Positions 56,035 to 64,000 of a stretch of 64,000 nt of DNA are shown here, piece by piece (the first letter of the stretch is position 1; every line of letters begins with the position of its first letter). Below the pieces are notes generated by a model. That model saw only the letters and a program-made list of their open reading frames with translations. It did not search any database and was not told the origin of the DNA. The stretch is from Chitinophaga tropicalis (GTDB lineage: Bacteria > Bacteroidota > Bacteroidia > Chitinophagales > Chitinophagaceae). Where the stretch lies: assembly GCF_009758205.1 (NCBI RefSeq), contig NZ_WRXN01000009.1:62001-126000 (forward strand), read 5' to 3'. The position numbers and the translations under genes were made by a program.

Positions 56035-56757
56035 ATGAACACATATCAAAGTTTAAACGGACATGGAGAACCCCGTGCAACGCCTCTTTATGAAAGCTCC
56101 AATGTCCTGAATGTCAGTAAACAGGGTCGTATTGCCTCTATTGTGAGCGGGGCCCTGCTCACCACATCCGGTATTAATAATGTTACCAGACATCCTATCC
56201 GTAGCTTATTCCGGCTTGTAGCCGGTGGTTATCTTCTATACCGGGGCATTTCGGGCAATTGCCCTCTATCTGCCTATGCCGGCAGGAAACTGGCGGAGCG
56301 GCATACGCGCACTATCAATATCAGGCAGCAACTGATCATAGATAAGCCCAGGACGGAAGTTTATAATTTCTGGCGACTGTTAAGCAATCTGCCTTTGTTT
56401 ATGCGTCATCTGGCGGCTGTTACTGAAATAGACAGCTATCATTCCCATTGGGTAGCTAAGGGGCCTGCTGGTGTAGGAACAATAGAATGGGAGGCGGAGA
56501 TCATCAAAGATGAGCCTGGTTCTCTTATAGGCTGGCGGTCTGCCCCCGGTTCAGATATAGTGACTGCCGGTAAGGTAACATTTGAAGATACTGTGAACGG
56601 CGGAACACAGATGAACGTAATTATAGCATACCGTCCGCCGGCAGGTTATGTAGGTACAGGACTGGCCTGGCTGCTGAACAGTACGTTTGAGAGAATGGTG
56701 GAAAAGGATATACAGCGCTTCAGACATTTTGTGGAAATAGGAGAAATGACAGCGTAA
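56035..56757 (+). CDS. SRPBCC domain protein with DUF2892-like membrane region
   Basis: A 240-residue protein. Residues about 28-80 are a YgaP/DUF2892-like hydrophobic region (RIASIVSGALLTTSGINN, VAGGYLLYRGISGNCPLSAY). An SRPBCC/START-like domain follows (QQLIIDKPRTEVYNFWRLLSNLPLFMRHL, GTIEWEAEIIKDEPGSLIGWRS). This fusion is seen in stress-linked genes of many bacteria. The ligand is unknown. It is followed after 61 bases by a YtxH-type gene on the same strand. Confidence 0.82.
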   Translation: MNTYQSLNGHGEPRATPLYESSNVLNVSKQGRIASIVSGALLTTSGINNVTRHPIRSLFRLVAGGYLLYRGISGNCPLSAYAGRKLAERHTRTINIRQQLIIDKPRTEVYNFWRLLSNLPLFMRHLAAVTEIDSYHSHWVAKGPAGVGTIEWEAEIIKDEPGSLIGWRSAPGSDIVTAGKVTFEDTVNGGTQMNVIIAYRPPAGYVGTGLAWLLNSTFERMVEKDIQRFRHFVEIGEMTA

Positions 56758-56818
56758 CTGGCCCAATATTTGAAAATCAGGATATTAGTATTTGTTACAC
56801 CTTAAAAAATAATTCATT

Positions 56819-57118
56819 ATGAGCACTGTAAAAATTCTATGCGGAGCGTTGGTGGGCGTTGCTGCGGGATTAGCGATCGGTATTCTGACCGCTCCCGAAA
56901 GCGGGGAAGATACAAGAAAAAGGATCAGACTTGGCGCACATCAGTTACAAAACCGGTTCAGGCGCTTATTGGGGAAAGGTGCGGATGGATTAAGTGAGTT
57001 AAAATATATTTTTGAGAATGAGGCTACCGGGTTGAAAAGCGATGTAAAAGAAAGGATAATGAAACTGATTGACGAAAGCGCGGAAACATACGACAGGTTT
57101 AAGAGAGAAGCCTTATAA
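56819..57118 (+). CDS. YtxH domain protein
   Basis: A 99-residue membrane-anchored protein: one glycine-rich helix (ILCGALVGVAAGLAIGILTAPESGEDTRKRI), the YtxH signature, then an amphipathic helical tail. Members are often general-stress proteins. It follows the SRPBCC gene, likely in one stress-responsive unit, and is closed by a terminator. Confidence 0.85.
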   Translation: MSTVKILCGALVGVAAGLAIGILTAPESGEDTRKRIRLGAHQLQNRFRRLLGKGADGLSELKYIFENEATGLKSDVKERIMKLIDESAETYDRFKREAL

Positions 57119-57150
57119 TCTGTTTACAACGGATGACCAGCAATAAATGG

Positions 57151-57187
57151 AAATGGCGGTGCAGCTGTAGCTGCTCACCGCCATTTT
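57151..57187 (+). terminator. Terminator after the YtxH gene
   Basis: AATGGCGGTG with CACCGCCATT plus inner CAGCT with AGCTG and a small CT bulge, followed by five T. It can also serve the convergent TlpA-like gene. Confidence 0.8.
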
Positions 57188-57209
57188 TATTATGATATCT
57201 TAGTTTATA

Positions 57210-58451
57210 TTATTCTGATTCAGCCAACAGGTCATCTATCAGTTTATTGAAATCCTGTTTGAATGTTTCATAATGCTCACCTGTGCCAGGGCCGGAAAAC
57301 CCGGTATGTACTTCACGTACATTCCCTTTTTTATCTACAAAGATGGTAGTGGGAAAGCCTTTTATCTTCGTTAACTGCGGTAAGGTTTTTTCTGTGCGTT
57401 GTGCGTCTCCTGATGTTACACCTGTGATCAATACAGGATATTGCACATCAAATCTTCTCAGGAAACCTTCCAGGCTCTTTTTGGATTTATCGAAATCGGT
57501 GGTACGTTCATATGCCAGTCCTATCACTTCTACTCCACGTGTTTTATTGCTCTTATACCAGTCTGACAGGAATCCTGTTTCATCCATACAGTTAGGGCAC
57601 CAGGAGCCCATGATGGTGATCACTACAACTTTGTTCTGGAAACGTTTATCCGCAATGCCTATTTTTTTGTTATTGATGTCGGGGAAAGAAAAATCCAGCT
57701 TGCTGTTAGCTTCTTTTACAGTGGTAAGAGTTTTCTCATCCTGCAGTGCAGCTTTATCGTCCCTTTTGGCGGTCCATATCTCTTTACCGCTGCCTATACC
57801 GGCGTAGAACACACCATTTTCCAGTGTTGTTCCATTAACCCGGGCAGTAAAGTAATAAGCATGAGAACCATCAAAAGTAGAGAGTTTCAATGTATCTCCA
57901 TCCAGGATACCATCCAGGAAACGATAATCTCCTGTAGAGGTCAGAAAAGTACCATAGACAGTATTTCCCTGCTGTTTAAACTCTCCTATTGCATAAGAAG
58001 AGTCTTTGCCTTCCGGAGAAGTGAACCAGGTGGCCCAGCGGCCGGTTACGTTCCCTTTTGCCGGTGTATGCTGTTCAAAACGTTGTTTTACATTGTGTAC
58101 TGCGGTAAAGGGAATACTAACATCTCTGTCTGCCAGATGGCGTACCCAGATACCGGATAATTGTCCGCTTTTGTTAAAAGCAGCTTTGAATTCGGAGTCG
58201 AAAAAAGGCATTTTAATAAAAACCGAATCGCCCTGAAGCTTCACATCGTCTACCAGCAGCCGGTCCTGTGCATTTAGCACATAAATGATCTTCTTGCGGG
58301 CACTGTCTTTCACTTCAAAGTTGAAAACTATATCAGCACCGTCCTGTCTGTGCAGGCGGGCCTGCCATGTGCCTTGCTGCAGGTCCCATTTTTCCAGTTG
58401 TGTACCGTAAATAAAAGCCGGCAAACATAATAAAAGCCAAAGTCTATGCAT
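57210..58451 (-). CDS. TlpA-like thioredoxin-fold protein
   Basis: A 413-residue exported protein (signal near AFIYG). The N-terminal 230 residues are a beta-rich domain of the kind found before Bacteroidota redoxins (WQARLHRQDG, VTGRWATWF). The thioredoxin domain carries MGSWCPNCMDE with Cys285 and Cys288 and the cis-Pro loop in GFPTTIFVDKKG. It would reduce periplasmic disulfides or support cytochrome assembly. Transcribed alone; a truncated sigma gene lies upstream on the same strand. Confidence 0.87.
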   Translation of the reverse strand: MHRLWLLLCLPAFIYGTQLEKWDLQQGTWQARLHRQDGADIVFNFEVKDSARKKIIYVLNAQDRLLVDDVKLQGDSVFIKMPFFDSEFKAAFNKSGQLSGIWVRHLADRDVSIPFTAVHNVKQRFEQHTPAKGNVTGRWATWFTSPEGKDSSYAIGEFKQQGNTVYGTFLTSTGDYRFLDGILDGDTLKLSTFDGSHAYYFTARVNGTTLENGVFYAGIGSGKEIWTAKRDDKAALQDEKTLTTVKEANSKLDFSFPDINNKKIGIADKRFQNKVVVITIMGSWCPNCMDETGFLSDWYKSNKTRGVEVIGLAYERTTDFDKSKKSLEGFLRRFDVQYPVLITGVTSGDAQRTEKTLPQLTKIKGFPTTIFVDKKGNVREVHTGFSGPGTGEHYETFKQDFNKLIDDLLAESE

Positions 58452-58486
58452 AAGTCTTTTTAAGTCTATAAACCTAGTAGAGTATG

Positions 58487-58494
58487 TAAAGATA
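58487..58494 (-). promoter_or_regulatory. -7-like element before the TlpA-like gene
   Basis: On the minus strand TATCTTTA is one base from TAnnTTTG, 35 bases before the gene, with TTGA about 17 bases upstream of it. Confidence 0.35.
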
Positions 58495-58541
58495 AAAAAT
58501 TTTGCCAGGTTTCAATGTCTTGTTATTATCTGAACAGAATT

Positions 58542-58949
58542 TTAACTGTTTGTTGGGGTGATATTCCGGGTGTTTAAATGCTCGTATTTTTCTTGGAGGG
58601 AATAATCCGTATTGCTGCTCTGCAGCAGATATTCGTCCAGGCGAACTTCATCCTCTGCCTGACGCCGCAGGGACAACTGTTTCAGTGTGCTGAAAACATG
58701 ATTCCGTGTAATAGTGAACAGATAGGCAGTAAAGTGTTCGAGCTCAGAAAGACGTTCTCTCTTCAGCCATACTTTCAGGAAAACGTCCAGCAGTATCTCT
58801 TCCGATAGCGGCGCTGATTCCGTCAGTTTATATGCAATGGTGTAGATCCGGTTGCGGTAATGATTGAATAACAGGCTGAATGCCTCCTCATCTCCAGCTG
58901 CAATACGTGTCAATACATCCTTTTCATCATATATGTGTCTGATATCCAA
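58542..58949 (-). pseudogene. ECF sigma factor lacking region 4
   Basis: A 135-residue frame with a complete region 2 (GDEEAFSLLFNHYRNRIYTIAYKL, LSEEILLDVFLKVWLKRERLSEL, AYLFTITRNHVFSTLKQL). It ends with EKYEHLNTRNITPTNS just where region 4 should begin; intact relatives have about 190 residues. No region 4 code is visible in any frame of the 90 bases before the next gene. No FecR gene or SusC adjoins it. Most likely a deletion remnant; a short regulatory peptide is a less likely option. Confidence 0.7.
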
Positions 58950-58989
58950 TACACCAGTCTGTTTGGTGTAAAAATAGCAAATGATGTTA

Positions 58990-59030
58990 AAAAATTATAG
59001 CCCCCTTTCTGGCGAAAGGAGGCTATAATT
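58990..59030 (-). terminator. Terminator closing the sulfatase operon
   Basis: On the minus strand ATTATAGCC-TCCTTTC pairs with GAAAGGG-GGCTATAAT (one mismatch) and is followed by six T. It lies 19 bases after the fatty acid hydroxylase stop. Confidence 0.8.
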
Positions 59031-59048
59031 ATCTATTGTCACCGTTTT

Positions 59049-59918
59049 CTACACCGCATCTCCCACCATAGGGCCATTGGGCGAGAGTTCGCTTCCCTCC
59101 TTCCTGGATTTAAAGACGGGCCACAGGAACTGGGCATACCATTCTTCCTGCTTATAATGTTTAATACCATATCCGCTGGGATACTGACGTGTAATGATAC
59201 CAGTTCCAAAAATAATATCCCAGATGAAGAACATATTTCCAAAATTACCTTTATAGTAACCTACTCCATCATCTGTAGTATCTGCATGGTGCGCATGATG
59301 CGTGGCCGGTGTGGATATAACTCTTTCCATTATCCAGCCAACAGGCTTCAGCCACCTGATGGTATAGAAAGGCTTATCCCATTTAATGCTGGAATGTGCG
59401 GCAGTAGTGATCAATGACTTGATGCCTGATACAAAAAGTGCAGGATACCCCAGCCCCAGGTATACCAGTGTAGTAGTCAGGTATATCTGCGAAAAGAAAA
59501 TGGTATAGATAATATTCTGCCTGCTGGCCATTGCCATTCCCATATACGATGCGGAATGGTGTGTGCGGTGAAAACGCCACAACCAGGGCAGCTGGTGATG
59601 CAGACGGTGATACCAGTATTGTGTAAGATCATCTGCTACCGCTATAATAGCAAAACCCCACCAGAAAGGGACCCATGAAAAGATGCCTTTTGAGCCAGGC
59701 AGAAGAAATGGCAGCAACAACAGACCTGTATATGCTATCAGCGGTCTTACCACTATTTTCGGCACTATAAAACAAACGATATCCAGGATACGCTCGTTTT
59801 TTGTCCACCGGCTTTCATAGAGGCCATAGGCAAATTCAACAATGCCGACAATCACCATAATAACCGGCAATCCCCAGCTGCTGAGGTTTTTAAAAAGCAA
59901 TTCAAGATATTGTATCAT
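59049..59918 (-). CDS. Fatty acid hydroxylase/sterol desaturase family protein
   Basis: A 289-residue integral membrane di-iron enzyme. Histidine boxes HRLHH (104-108), HRTHH (117-121) and HHAHH (207-211), plus His175, match the family. Several membrane helices surround them. Members hydroxylate or desaturate lipids, sterols or alkyl ethers. It ends an operon of SusC, SusD, sulfatase and two tiny membrane proteins, which suggests a lipid-like or sulfated substrate; that is inference. Followed by a terminator. Confidence 0.9.
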   Translation of the reverse strand: MIQYLELLFKNLSSWGLPVIMVIVGIVEFAYGLYESRWTKNERILDIVCFIVPKIVVRPLIAYTGLLLLPFLLPGSKGIFSWVPFWWGFAIIAVADDLTQYWYHRLHHQLPWLWRFHRTHHSASYMGMAMASRQNIIYTIFFSQIYLTTTLVYLGLGYPALFVSGIKSLITTAAHSSIKWDKPFYTIRWLKPVGWIMERVISTPATHHAHHADTTDDGVGYYKGNFGNMFFIWDIIFGTGIITRQYPSGYGIKHYKQEEWYAQFLWPVFKSRKEGSELSPNGPMVGDAV

Positions 59919-59937
59919 AAGAAATAGTTTTAAGTGA

Positions 59938-60099
59938 TTACCTGGACCTGTTTATTGTTGTATTATTCGCATTCTTCCAGGGCCGTTGTCCTGTCAGCCG
60001 GAATGAGAGCAGCATAAGAATAACCGGCAATGTATACAGCAGGACGCTGATCAGTATATCCCGGAAAATCTTTTGCAGAGTGATCTTATCTGTTTTCAT
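59938..60099 (-). CDS. Small membrane protein (53 aa)
   Basis: A 53-residue protein with one membrane helix (about residues 16-33, LISVLLYTLPVILMLLSF) and a basic C-terminal tail. Basic/helical N-terminus MKTDKITLQKIFRDI. It starts 10 bases after the 40-residue membrane protein and ends 19 bases before the hydroxylase gene, so it is translated within the operon. Not recognised; possibly a partner or assembly factor of the membrane hydroxylase. Confidence 0.6.
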   Translation of the reverse strand: MKTDKITLQKIFRDILISVLLYTLPVILMLLSFRLTGQRPWKNANNTTINRSR

Positions 60100-60109
60100 G
60101 ACACCGTTT

Positions 60110-60232
60110 TTATGTTAACAATATGTTCTGCACCAGCCACAATGCGCCGGCTATCAGAATAAGTGGCACAAGGAAAATGATAATACCTAAAATGATCTTC
60201 CTGGCCAGGAGAATGAAGTCCTGAAGTATCAT
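60110..60232 (-). CDS. Small membrane protein (40 aa)
   Basis: A 40-residue protein that is nearly all one membrane helix (IILGIIIFLVPLILIAGALWLV) after the short start MILQDFILLARK. Its ATG at 60232 follows the sulfatase stop by one base, typical of translational coupling. A longer frame from 60298 would overlap the sulfatase. Not recognised. Confidence 0.55.
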   Translation of the reverse strand: MILQDFILLARKIILGIIIFLVPLILIAGALWLVQNILLT

Positions 60233-60233
60233 A

Positions 60234-62081
60234 TTATTTTTGTTTGGGTACCGGAATAGTTGACTTCTGAGAATTTCTGAGCCTTCTCTGGAAAACATCC
60301 TCCCAGTCTATGAACGGATAGATATTGTATTTCTTAGCGTCTTCTTCGAACAGATGTTTCAGCTCTGCCAGCTTTTGCGGATACTTATCTGCCAGGTTGA
60401 TGCGTTCGTTAAAGTCTTCATTCAGATTATACAGTTCCCATACCTCTTTATCAAAGTCCCTTACTACAGCAGGACGGGAAGGATCAGCATAGTCATTCAG
60501 GTCAAGGTAATTGGGGCGATGGGACACGCCGGCCTTCCAGCCATCTTTATAGATAGCTCTTGTACCGAAAATATAATAGTACTGTTGTGTATGACGTGAG
60601 GGAGCAGCAGCATTATCAAATGAGTATACCAGTGAAGTTCCCTGCAGGCTATCCTGTTTGATCCCTTTAATGGAGTCAGGGAAAGGAATGCCGGTAAATT
60701 CAAGTGTAGTAGGCAGCAGATCTATAACATGTCCATACTGTGTACGGATGCCTCCTTTATCTTTTATGCCTTTCGGATAGAAAACGATAAGCGGGTTCCT
60801 GGTACCACCTTCTGTATTGGCATCCTGTTTCCAGTACCTGAAAGGTGTGTTGGCAGCCTGCGCCCATCCCAGGGGATAGTTGGCGTCAGCCTGAGGAGTG
60901 CCTATCTCATCGAGATGCGCTTCATTGAATTTTGCCGCATCCTCACGTGTAATGTTCCTGTTCCTTCTTGGAGAGTTGCTGTATTCTACTATACCTTCCT
61001 GTGTTCCTTCTTTACTGGCCCCATTATCACCTATCACTACAAAGATCAGGGTATTATCCAGCTGGTTGATCTCCCTGAGATAATTGATAACACGGCTTAC
61101 CTGGTAATCAGTGTAAGTAAGATAACCGGCATATACTTCAAAGAAGCGGGCATATAATTTCTTCTGTCCGGGAGTAAGGGTATTCCATGCTTTTATGATA
61201 GCGTTGCGTTCCGGCAGTTTTGCATCGGCTGGTATAATGCCCAGCTTTTTCTGGTTGGCAAATACCTTTTCCCTGTAAACATCCCATCCTTCATCAAACT
61301 TTCCTTTGTACTTATCACTCCACTCTTTTGCTACCTGGTGAGGCGCATGTGTAGCACCGGGAGCATAGTACAGGAAGAAAGGCTTGTCCGGCGCAGCCTT
61401 TTTCTGACGGGCAATATAGCTGATAGCCTTGTCTGTGATCTGTTCACTCAGATGCCTGCCATCAGGTTTGATATTGACATTATCTTCTACCAGCGCAGGT
61501 CTGTACTGATCTGTTTCAGAGCCCAGGAAACCGAAGAAGTGCTCAAAACCTTTACCGGAAGGCCAGCGGTCAAATGGCCCCGCATCAGAAGTATCTTCAT
61601 CGGGAGTAATGCCATATTTGCCTACGGCAAAGGTGTTATAACCACTCTCCTTCAGTATCTCAGCAACGGTGCCTTTGGAGGATGGTATCCTGCCGTCATA
61701 ACCGGGGAATCCTGCAGATGAGAAATAATGCGCAAAGCCGCCCATGTGCACGGAATGATGGTTACGTCCTGTCAGCAGTGCAGCACGGGTTGGCGCACAG
61801 ATAGCTGCTGTGTGGAAGTTAGTATAGCGCAGACCGTTATTGGCCAGGCTGTCAAAGGTAGGCGTGCTGATAAGGCCCCCAAAAGTGCTTGAAGCGCCAA
61901 ACCCTACATCGTCCAGCAATATCCAGACAATATTGGGTGCGCCTTTCGGCGCCTTCACCGGTTCCGGCCACCATTCCTTAGATTCTGCCAATGTTCTGCC
62001 TACTACGCCCTGATATGGCTGCTGCGCCATGGATACCAGGCTGCCTGCAAGTAAAAAGCTAATAAGGATCGTCTTTTTCAT
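60234..62081 (-). CDS. S1-family sulfatase (arylsulfatase type)
   Basis: A 615-residue exported sulfatase (signal to VSMAQ). The formylglycine signature CAPTRAALLTGR starts at Cys95, with Arg99 in place, so it depends on a sulfatase-maturing enzyme encoded elsewhere. Metal ligands are in VWILLDDVG (Asp57, Asp58) and the later FVVIGDNGASKEG. The large insert and NHHSVHMGG are like the AtsA-type arylsulfatases. It would remove sulfate from an imported or surface-bound substrate. It sits 15 bases after SusD and 1 base before a tiny membrane protein gene. Confidence 0.92.
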   Translation of the reverse strand: MKKTILISFLLAGSLVSMAQQPYQGVVGRTLAESKEWWPEPVKAPKGAPNIVWILLDDVGFGASSTFGGLISTPTFDSLANNGLRYTNFHTAAICAPTRAALLTGRNHHSVHMGGFAHYFSSAGFPGYDGRIPSSKGTVAEILKESGYNTFAVGKYGITPDEDTSDAGPFDRWPSGKGFEHFFGFLGSETDQYRPALVEDNVNIKPDGRHLSEQITDKAISYIARQKKAAPDKPFFLYYAPGATHAPHQVAKEWSDKYKGKFDEGWDVYREKVFANQKKLGIIPADAKLPERNAIIKAWNTLTPGQKKLYARFFEVYAGYLTYTDYQVSRVINYLREINQLDNTLIFVVIGDNGASKEGTQEGIVEYSNSPRRNRNITREDAAKFNEAHLDEIGTPQADANYPLGWAQAANTPFRYWKQDANTEGGTRNPLIVFYPKGIKDKGGIRTQYGHVIDLLPTTLEFTGIPFPDSIKGIKQDSLQGTSLVYSFDNAAAPSRHTQQYYYIFGTRAIYKDGWKAGVSHRPNYLDLNDYADPSRPAVVRDFDKEVWELYNLNEDFNERINLADKYPQKLAELKHLFEEDAKKYNIYPFIDWEDVFQRRLRNSQKSTIPVPKQK

Positions 62082-62096
62082 TGTGATGTTTGGCTA

Positions 62097-63554
62097 TCAC
62101 CAGCCAGGATTATTAGTGAGTAAATTATTGATGTCTATTTCTGATTGCGGAATCGGGTATAACGTGTCTTTCAATGCCGCGCCTGTTTTGGCAGGCAGCT
62201 TTTTCAACGCATCATACAGGTAACTGCCTCCTCTCCGTGAAAGGTCAAACCAGCGCATACCTTCCTGTATAAATTCCTTCCTTCTCTCCAGGAATACAGA
62301 ATCGCGGAAATCATCCTGGTTGAGTCCCGGCGTCAGGTCTGCTATCTTTGCACGGCTCCTCACGCGGTTGATAGCTGCATAGGCCTCTGCAGTAGGGCCA
62401 TTCCGCTCATTCAACACCTCTGCCTGCAACAACAGGATATCTGCATAACGGATCACAGGGAAGTTAATGCCGCTCTGTGCCTGGTTGGTAAGAGGAGAAA
62501 TGGAATAGTCAATGAATTTGGCAAACCTGGCAGGCGTGAATGTTACATATTGCCCTGTGGCAGCATTGTAAAGGCGGGTAAAAAAAGTAACGTCCCTGCG
62601 GGTGTCATTGGCTGAAAATAACTGGTAGAGAGTAGAATCTGCCGGCTGATCTCCCGGGTATACAGCAGTGTTGAATGAAGAGAAGTTACCACTGCTCAGG
62701 GATTGGGTACTGTTCTTTGCACCCAGGTTTGTTCCGAACTGAACGGAGAAGATATGCTCCTTTCCGTTCTTGGTAGCCTGCTGAAAAGCGTCCAGGAAGT
62801 TTGCAAAAAGATCATATCCATAACCGCCGTTAATAACAGTATTAAGCTCCACCTGCGCATTAGGCCAATCCCTCCTCGTCACATATACCTTTGCCAGCAG
62901 CGCATGTGCAGCCCCGCTGGTGGCCCGGCCAATGTCAGACCCGGTATATGTTTTCGGTAAATTAGCAGCGTCCGTCAGATCAGCTATTATCTGCAGATAG
63001 ATACTGTCTTTCGATGTTCTTTTCACTTTCTGTGCATTAACATCAATACTGACAGGATCATGCAGAATAAGCGGCGCATCACCCCATAAACGGACTACAT
63101 TGAAGTACAACAATGCCCTGATGAATTTCGCTTCGCGGATAAGGCGGGCACGCAGCGTAGTATCAAAGTCGATAGATGGAATATTATCTATCGCCACATT
63201 AGCACGACTGATACCAAAATAGATCTGCTGCCAGTTCTTCTTGATCCTGTCATTAGCCGGCACATAAGTAGCTGTGCCTAATGCCCTCACATCTGTATTC
63301 GTGTTGGAAGGACTAAAGATCTGGTCATCACTGCCGTTGCCGGTCAGCAGGTTCAGATTCCTTCCATACAACGGAAAATCTCCCGCCGCGTCTGTGTTCA
63401 GTGTGCTGTAAATGGCTGCTACGCTGGAAATAGCGTCTGCTCTCGTTTTATAGAACTCGGATGCTGTAACAATAGAATCAGGATTTTCATCCAGTTTATT
63501 GCAGGACAGGAACAAACCTGTTGCCAGCAGAAAAAGTATAATTGAATATTTCAT
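62097..63554 (-). CDS. SusD/RagB outer membrane lipoprotein
   Basis: A 485-residue lipoprotein (LFLSC, Cys18). Family features include IREAKFIRALLYFNVVRLWGDAPLIL, GAAHALLAKVYVTRRDWPNAQVEL, VIRYADILLLQAEVLNERNGP, INRVRSRAKIADL and LERRKEFIQEGMRWFDLSRRG. Partner of the SusC 11 bases upstream. It lies ahead of a sulfatase, which predicts that the ligand carries a sulfate ester. Confidence 0.95.
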   Translation of the reverse strand: MKYSIILFLLATGLFLSCNKLDENPDSIVTASEFYKTRADAISSVAAIYSTLNTDAAGDFPLYGRNLNLLTGNGSDDQIFSPSNTNTDVRALGTATYVPANDRIKKNWQQIYFGISRANVAIDNIPSIDFDTTLRARLIREAKFIRALLYFNVVRLWGDAPLILHDPVSIDVNAQKVKRTSKDSIYLQIIADLTDAANLPKTYTGSDIGRATSGAAHALLAKVYVTRRDWPNAQVELNTVINGGYGYDLFANFLDAFQQATKNGKEHIFSVQFGTNLGAKNSTQSLSSGNFSSFNTAVYPGDQPADSTLYQLFSANDTRRDVTFFTRLYNAATGQYVTFTPARFAKFIDYSISPLTNQAQSGINFPVIRYADILLLQAEVLNERNGPTAEAYAAINRVRSRAKIADLTPGLNQDDFRDSVFLERRKEFIQEGMRWFDLSRRGGSYLYDALKKLPAKTGAALKDTLYPIPQSEIDINNLLTNNPGW

Positions 63555-63565
63555 TGCGCTCGTAA

Positions 63566-64000
63566 TTAGAATGTAACATTTAAACCTGCCAGGAAAGCCT
63601 TGGTACTGGGATAAGCCCCGTAATCTATACCTTGCTTGGTATTGTCATTATCATAGAAATTCACTTCGGGGTCCAGACCAGTATAGCTGGTCCATGTCAG
63701 GATATTCTGGGCTGTTACATAGAACCGTAATTGCTTTGCATGCAGCCGTTCCACAATACCCTTTGAAAAACTATAGCCAAGAGAAAGGTTCTTCAGTTTT
63801 ACATAAGAGCCGCTTTCTACATACCTGTCTGTTACCTGTGCTACAGGAGCGTTGGTAGCACGGGCCACTTTCCCGTTGGGATTACTGTCACTATACCTGT
63901 CCAGTAATGTCGCTGAAGCGTTGAGCGACAATGTAGGGATCTCCATTTTCTGTTGCAGGAAGTTGAAGATCTTATTACCATATGAACCCTGGAAAAGGAA
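63566..64000 (-). CDS. SusC/RagA transporter, C-terminal part (5' end outside window)
   Basis: The frame is open to the last base, so only the last 144 residues are visible. They match the SusC C-terminus: FQGSYGNKIFNF near the edge, SGSYVKLKNLSLGYSF, AQNILTWTSYTGLDPEVNF and the final FLAGLNVTF. It heads the operon with the downstream SusD, sulfatase, two small membrane proteins and hydroxylase. Confidence 0.93.
   Translation of the reverse strand, partial: FLFQGSYGNKIFNFLQQKMEIPTLSLNASATLLDRYSDSNPNGKVARATNAPVAQVTDRYVESGSYVKLKNLSLGYSFSKGIVERLHAKQLRFYVTAQNILTWTSYTGLDPEVNFYDNDNTKQGIDYGAYPSTKAFLAGLNVTF

Noticed and set aside
1..64000. CRISPR array, transposase, prophage or integrase
   Set aside because: No regular spaced repeats, DDE-type or recombinase frames were seen.

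Overview
The window looks like chromosomal DNA of a Bacteroidota bacterium of the family Chitinophagaceae, most likely Chitinophaga. The reasons are three SusC/SusD pairs, an ECF sigma/FecR pair beside a SusC that carries an STN domain, a type IX secretion sorting domain on a secreted glycosidase, a fused SecDF, promoters of the Bacteroidota TAnnTTTG type, and a GH144-type beta-1,2-glucanase of the kind first described in Chitinophaga. No rRNA, tRNA, CRISPR array, insertion sequence or prophage was recognised.

Positions 1-31 kb are mostly core genes: nusB (cut by the left edge), a DUF1573 lipoprotein, yajC, coaE, a SNF2 helicase, a secreted GH5 glucanase, secDF, a class A beta-lactamase-fold hydrolase, a DUF4397 lipoprotein, an aminotransferase, a small membrane protein converging on an M23 peptidase, a methylmalonyl-CoA mutase catalytic chain without its B12 domain, a methyltransferase, a HEIGH-type metalloprotease, lpdA, a LolA-like carrier, ftsK, an alpha/beta hydrolase, a DUF423 protein, aroK, a phosphopantetheinyl transferase and dcd. 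Next comes a two-gene unit with a DUF1080 protein and a beta-propeller/cytochrome c protein.

Positions 31-44 kb hold a TonB-dependent receptor and a polysaccharide utilisation locus. The locus has an ECF sigma factor, FecR anti-sigma, SusC with STN domain, SusD, and a 1140-residue multidomain GH16 glucanase exported by type IX secretion, so a beta-1,3-type glucan is the likely target.

Positions 44-48 kb hold small lipoproteins and a two-gene RNA repair cassette on the minus strand: an RNA ligase followed by an HD-polynucleotide kinase that overlaps it. A nested hairpin lies just upstream of the ligase. Positions 48.7-55 kb hold a second locus (SusC, SusD, GH144) for beta-1,2-glucan, followed by a 59-residue proline-rich lipoprotein.

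Positions 55-64 kb hold a second DUF1080 protein, two envelope/stress-type proteins, a TlpA-like thioredoxin protein and an ECF sigma factor that lacks region 4. The window ends in a third locus on the minus strand, running SusC (cut by the right edge), SusD, S1-type sulfatase, two tiny membrane proteins, and a fatty acid hydroxylase/sterol desaturase family protein, closed by a terminator. This last operon and the RNA repair cassette are the most interesting parts of the window.
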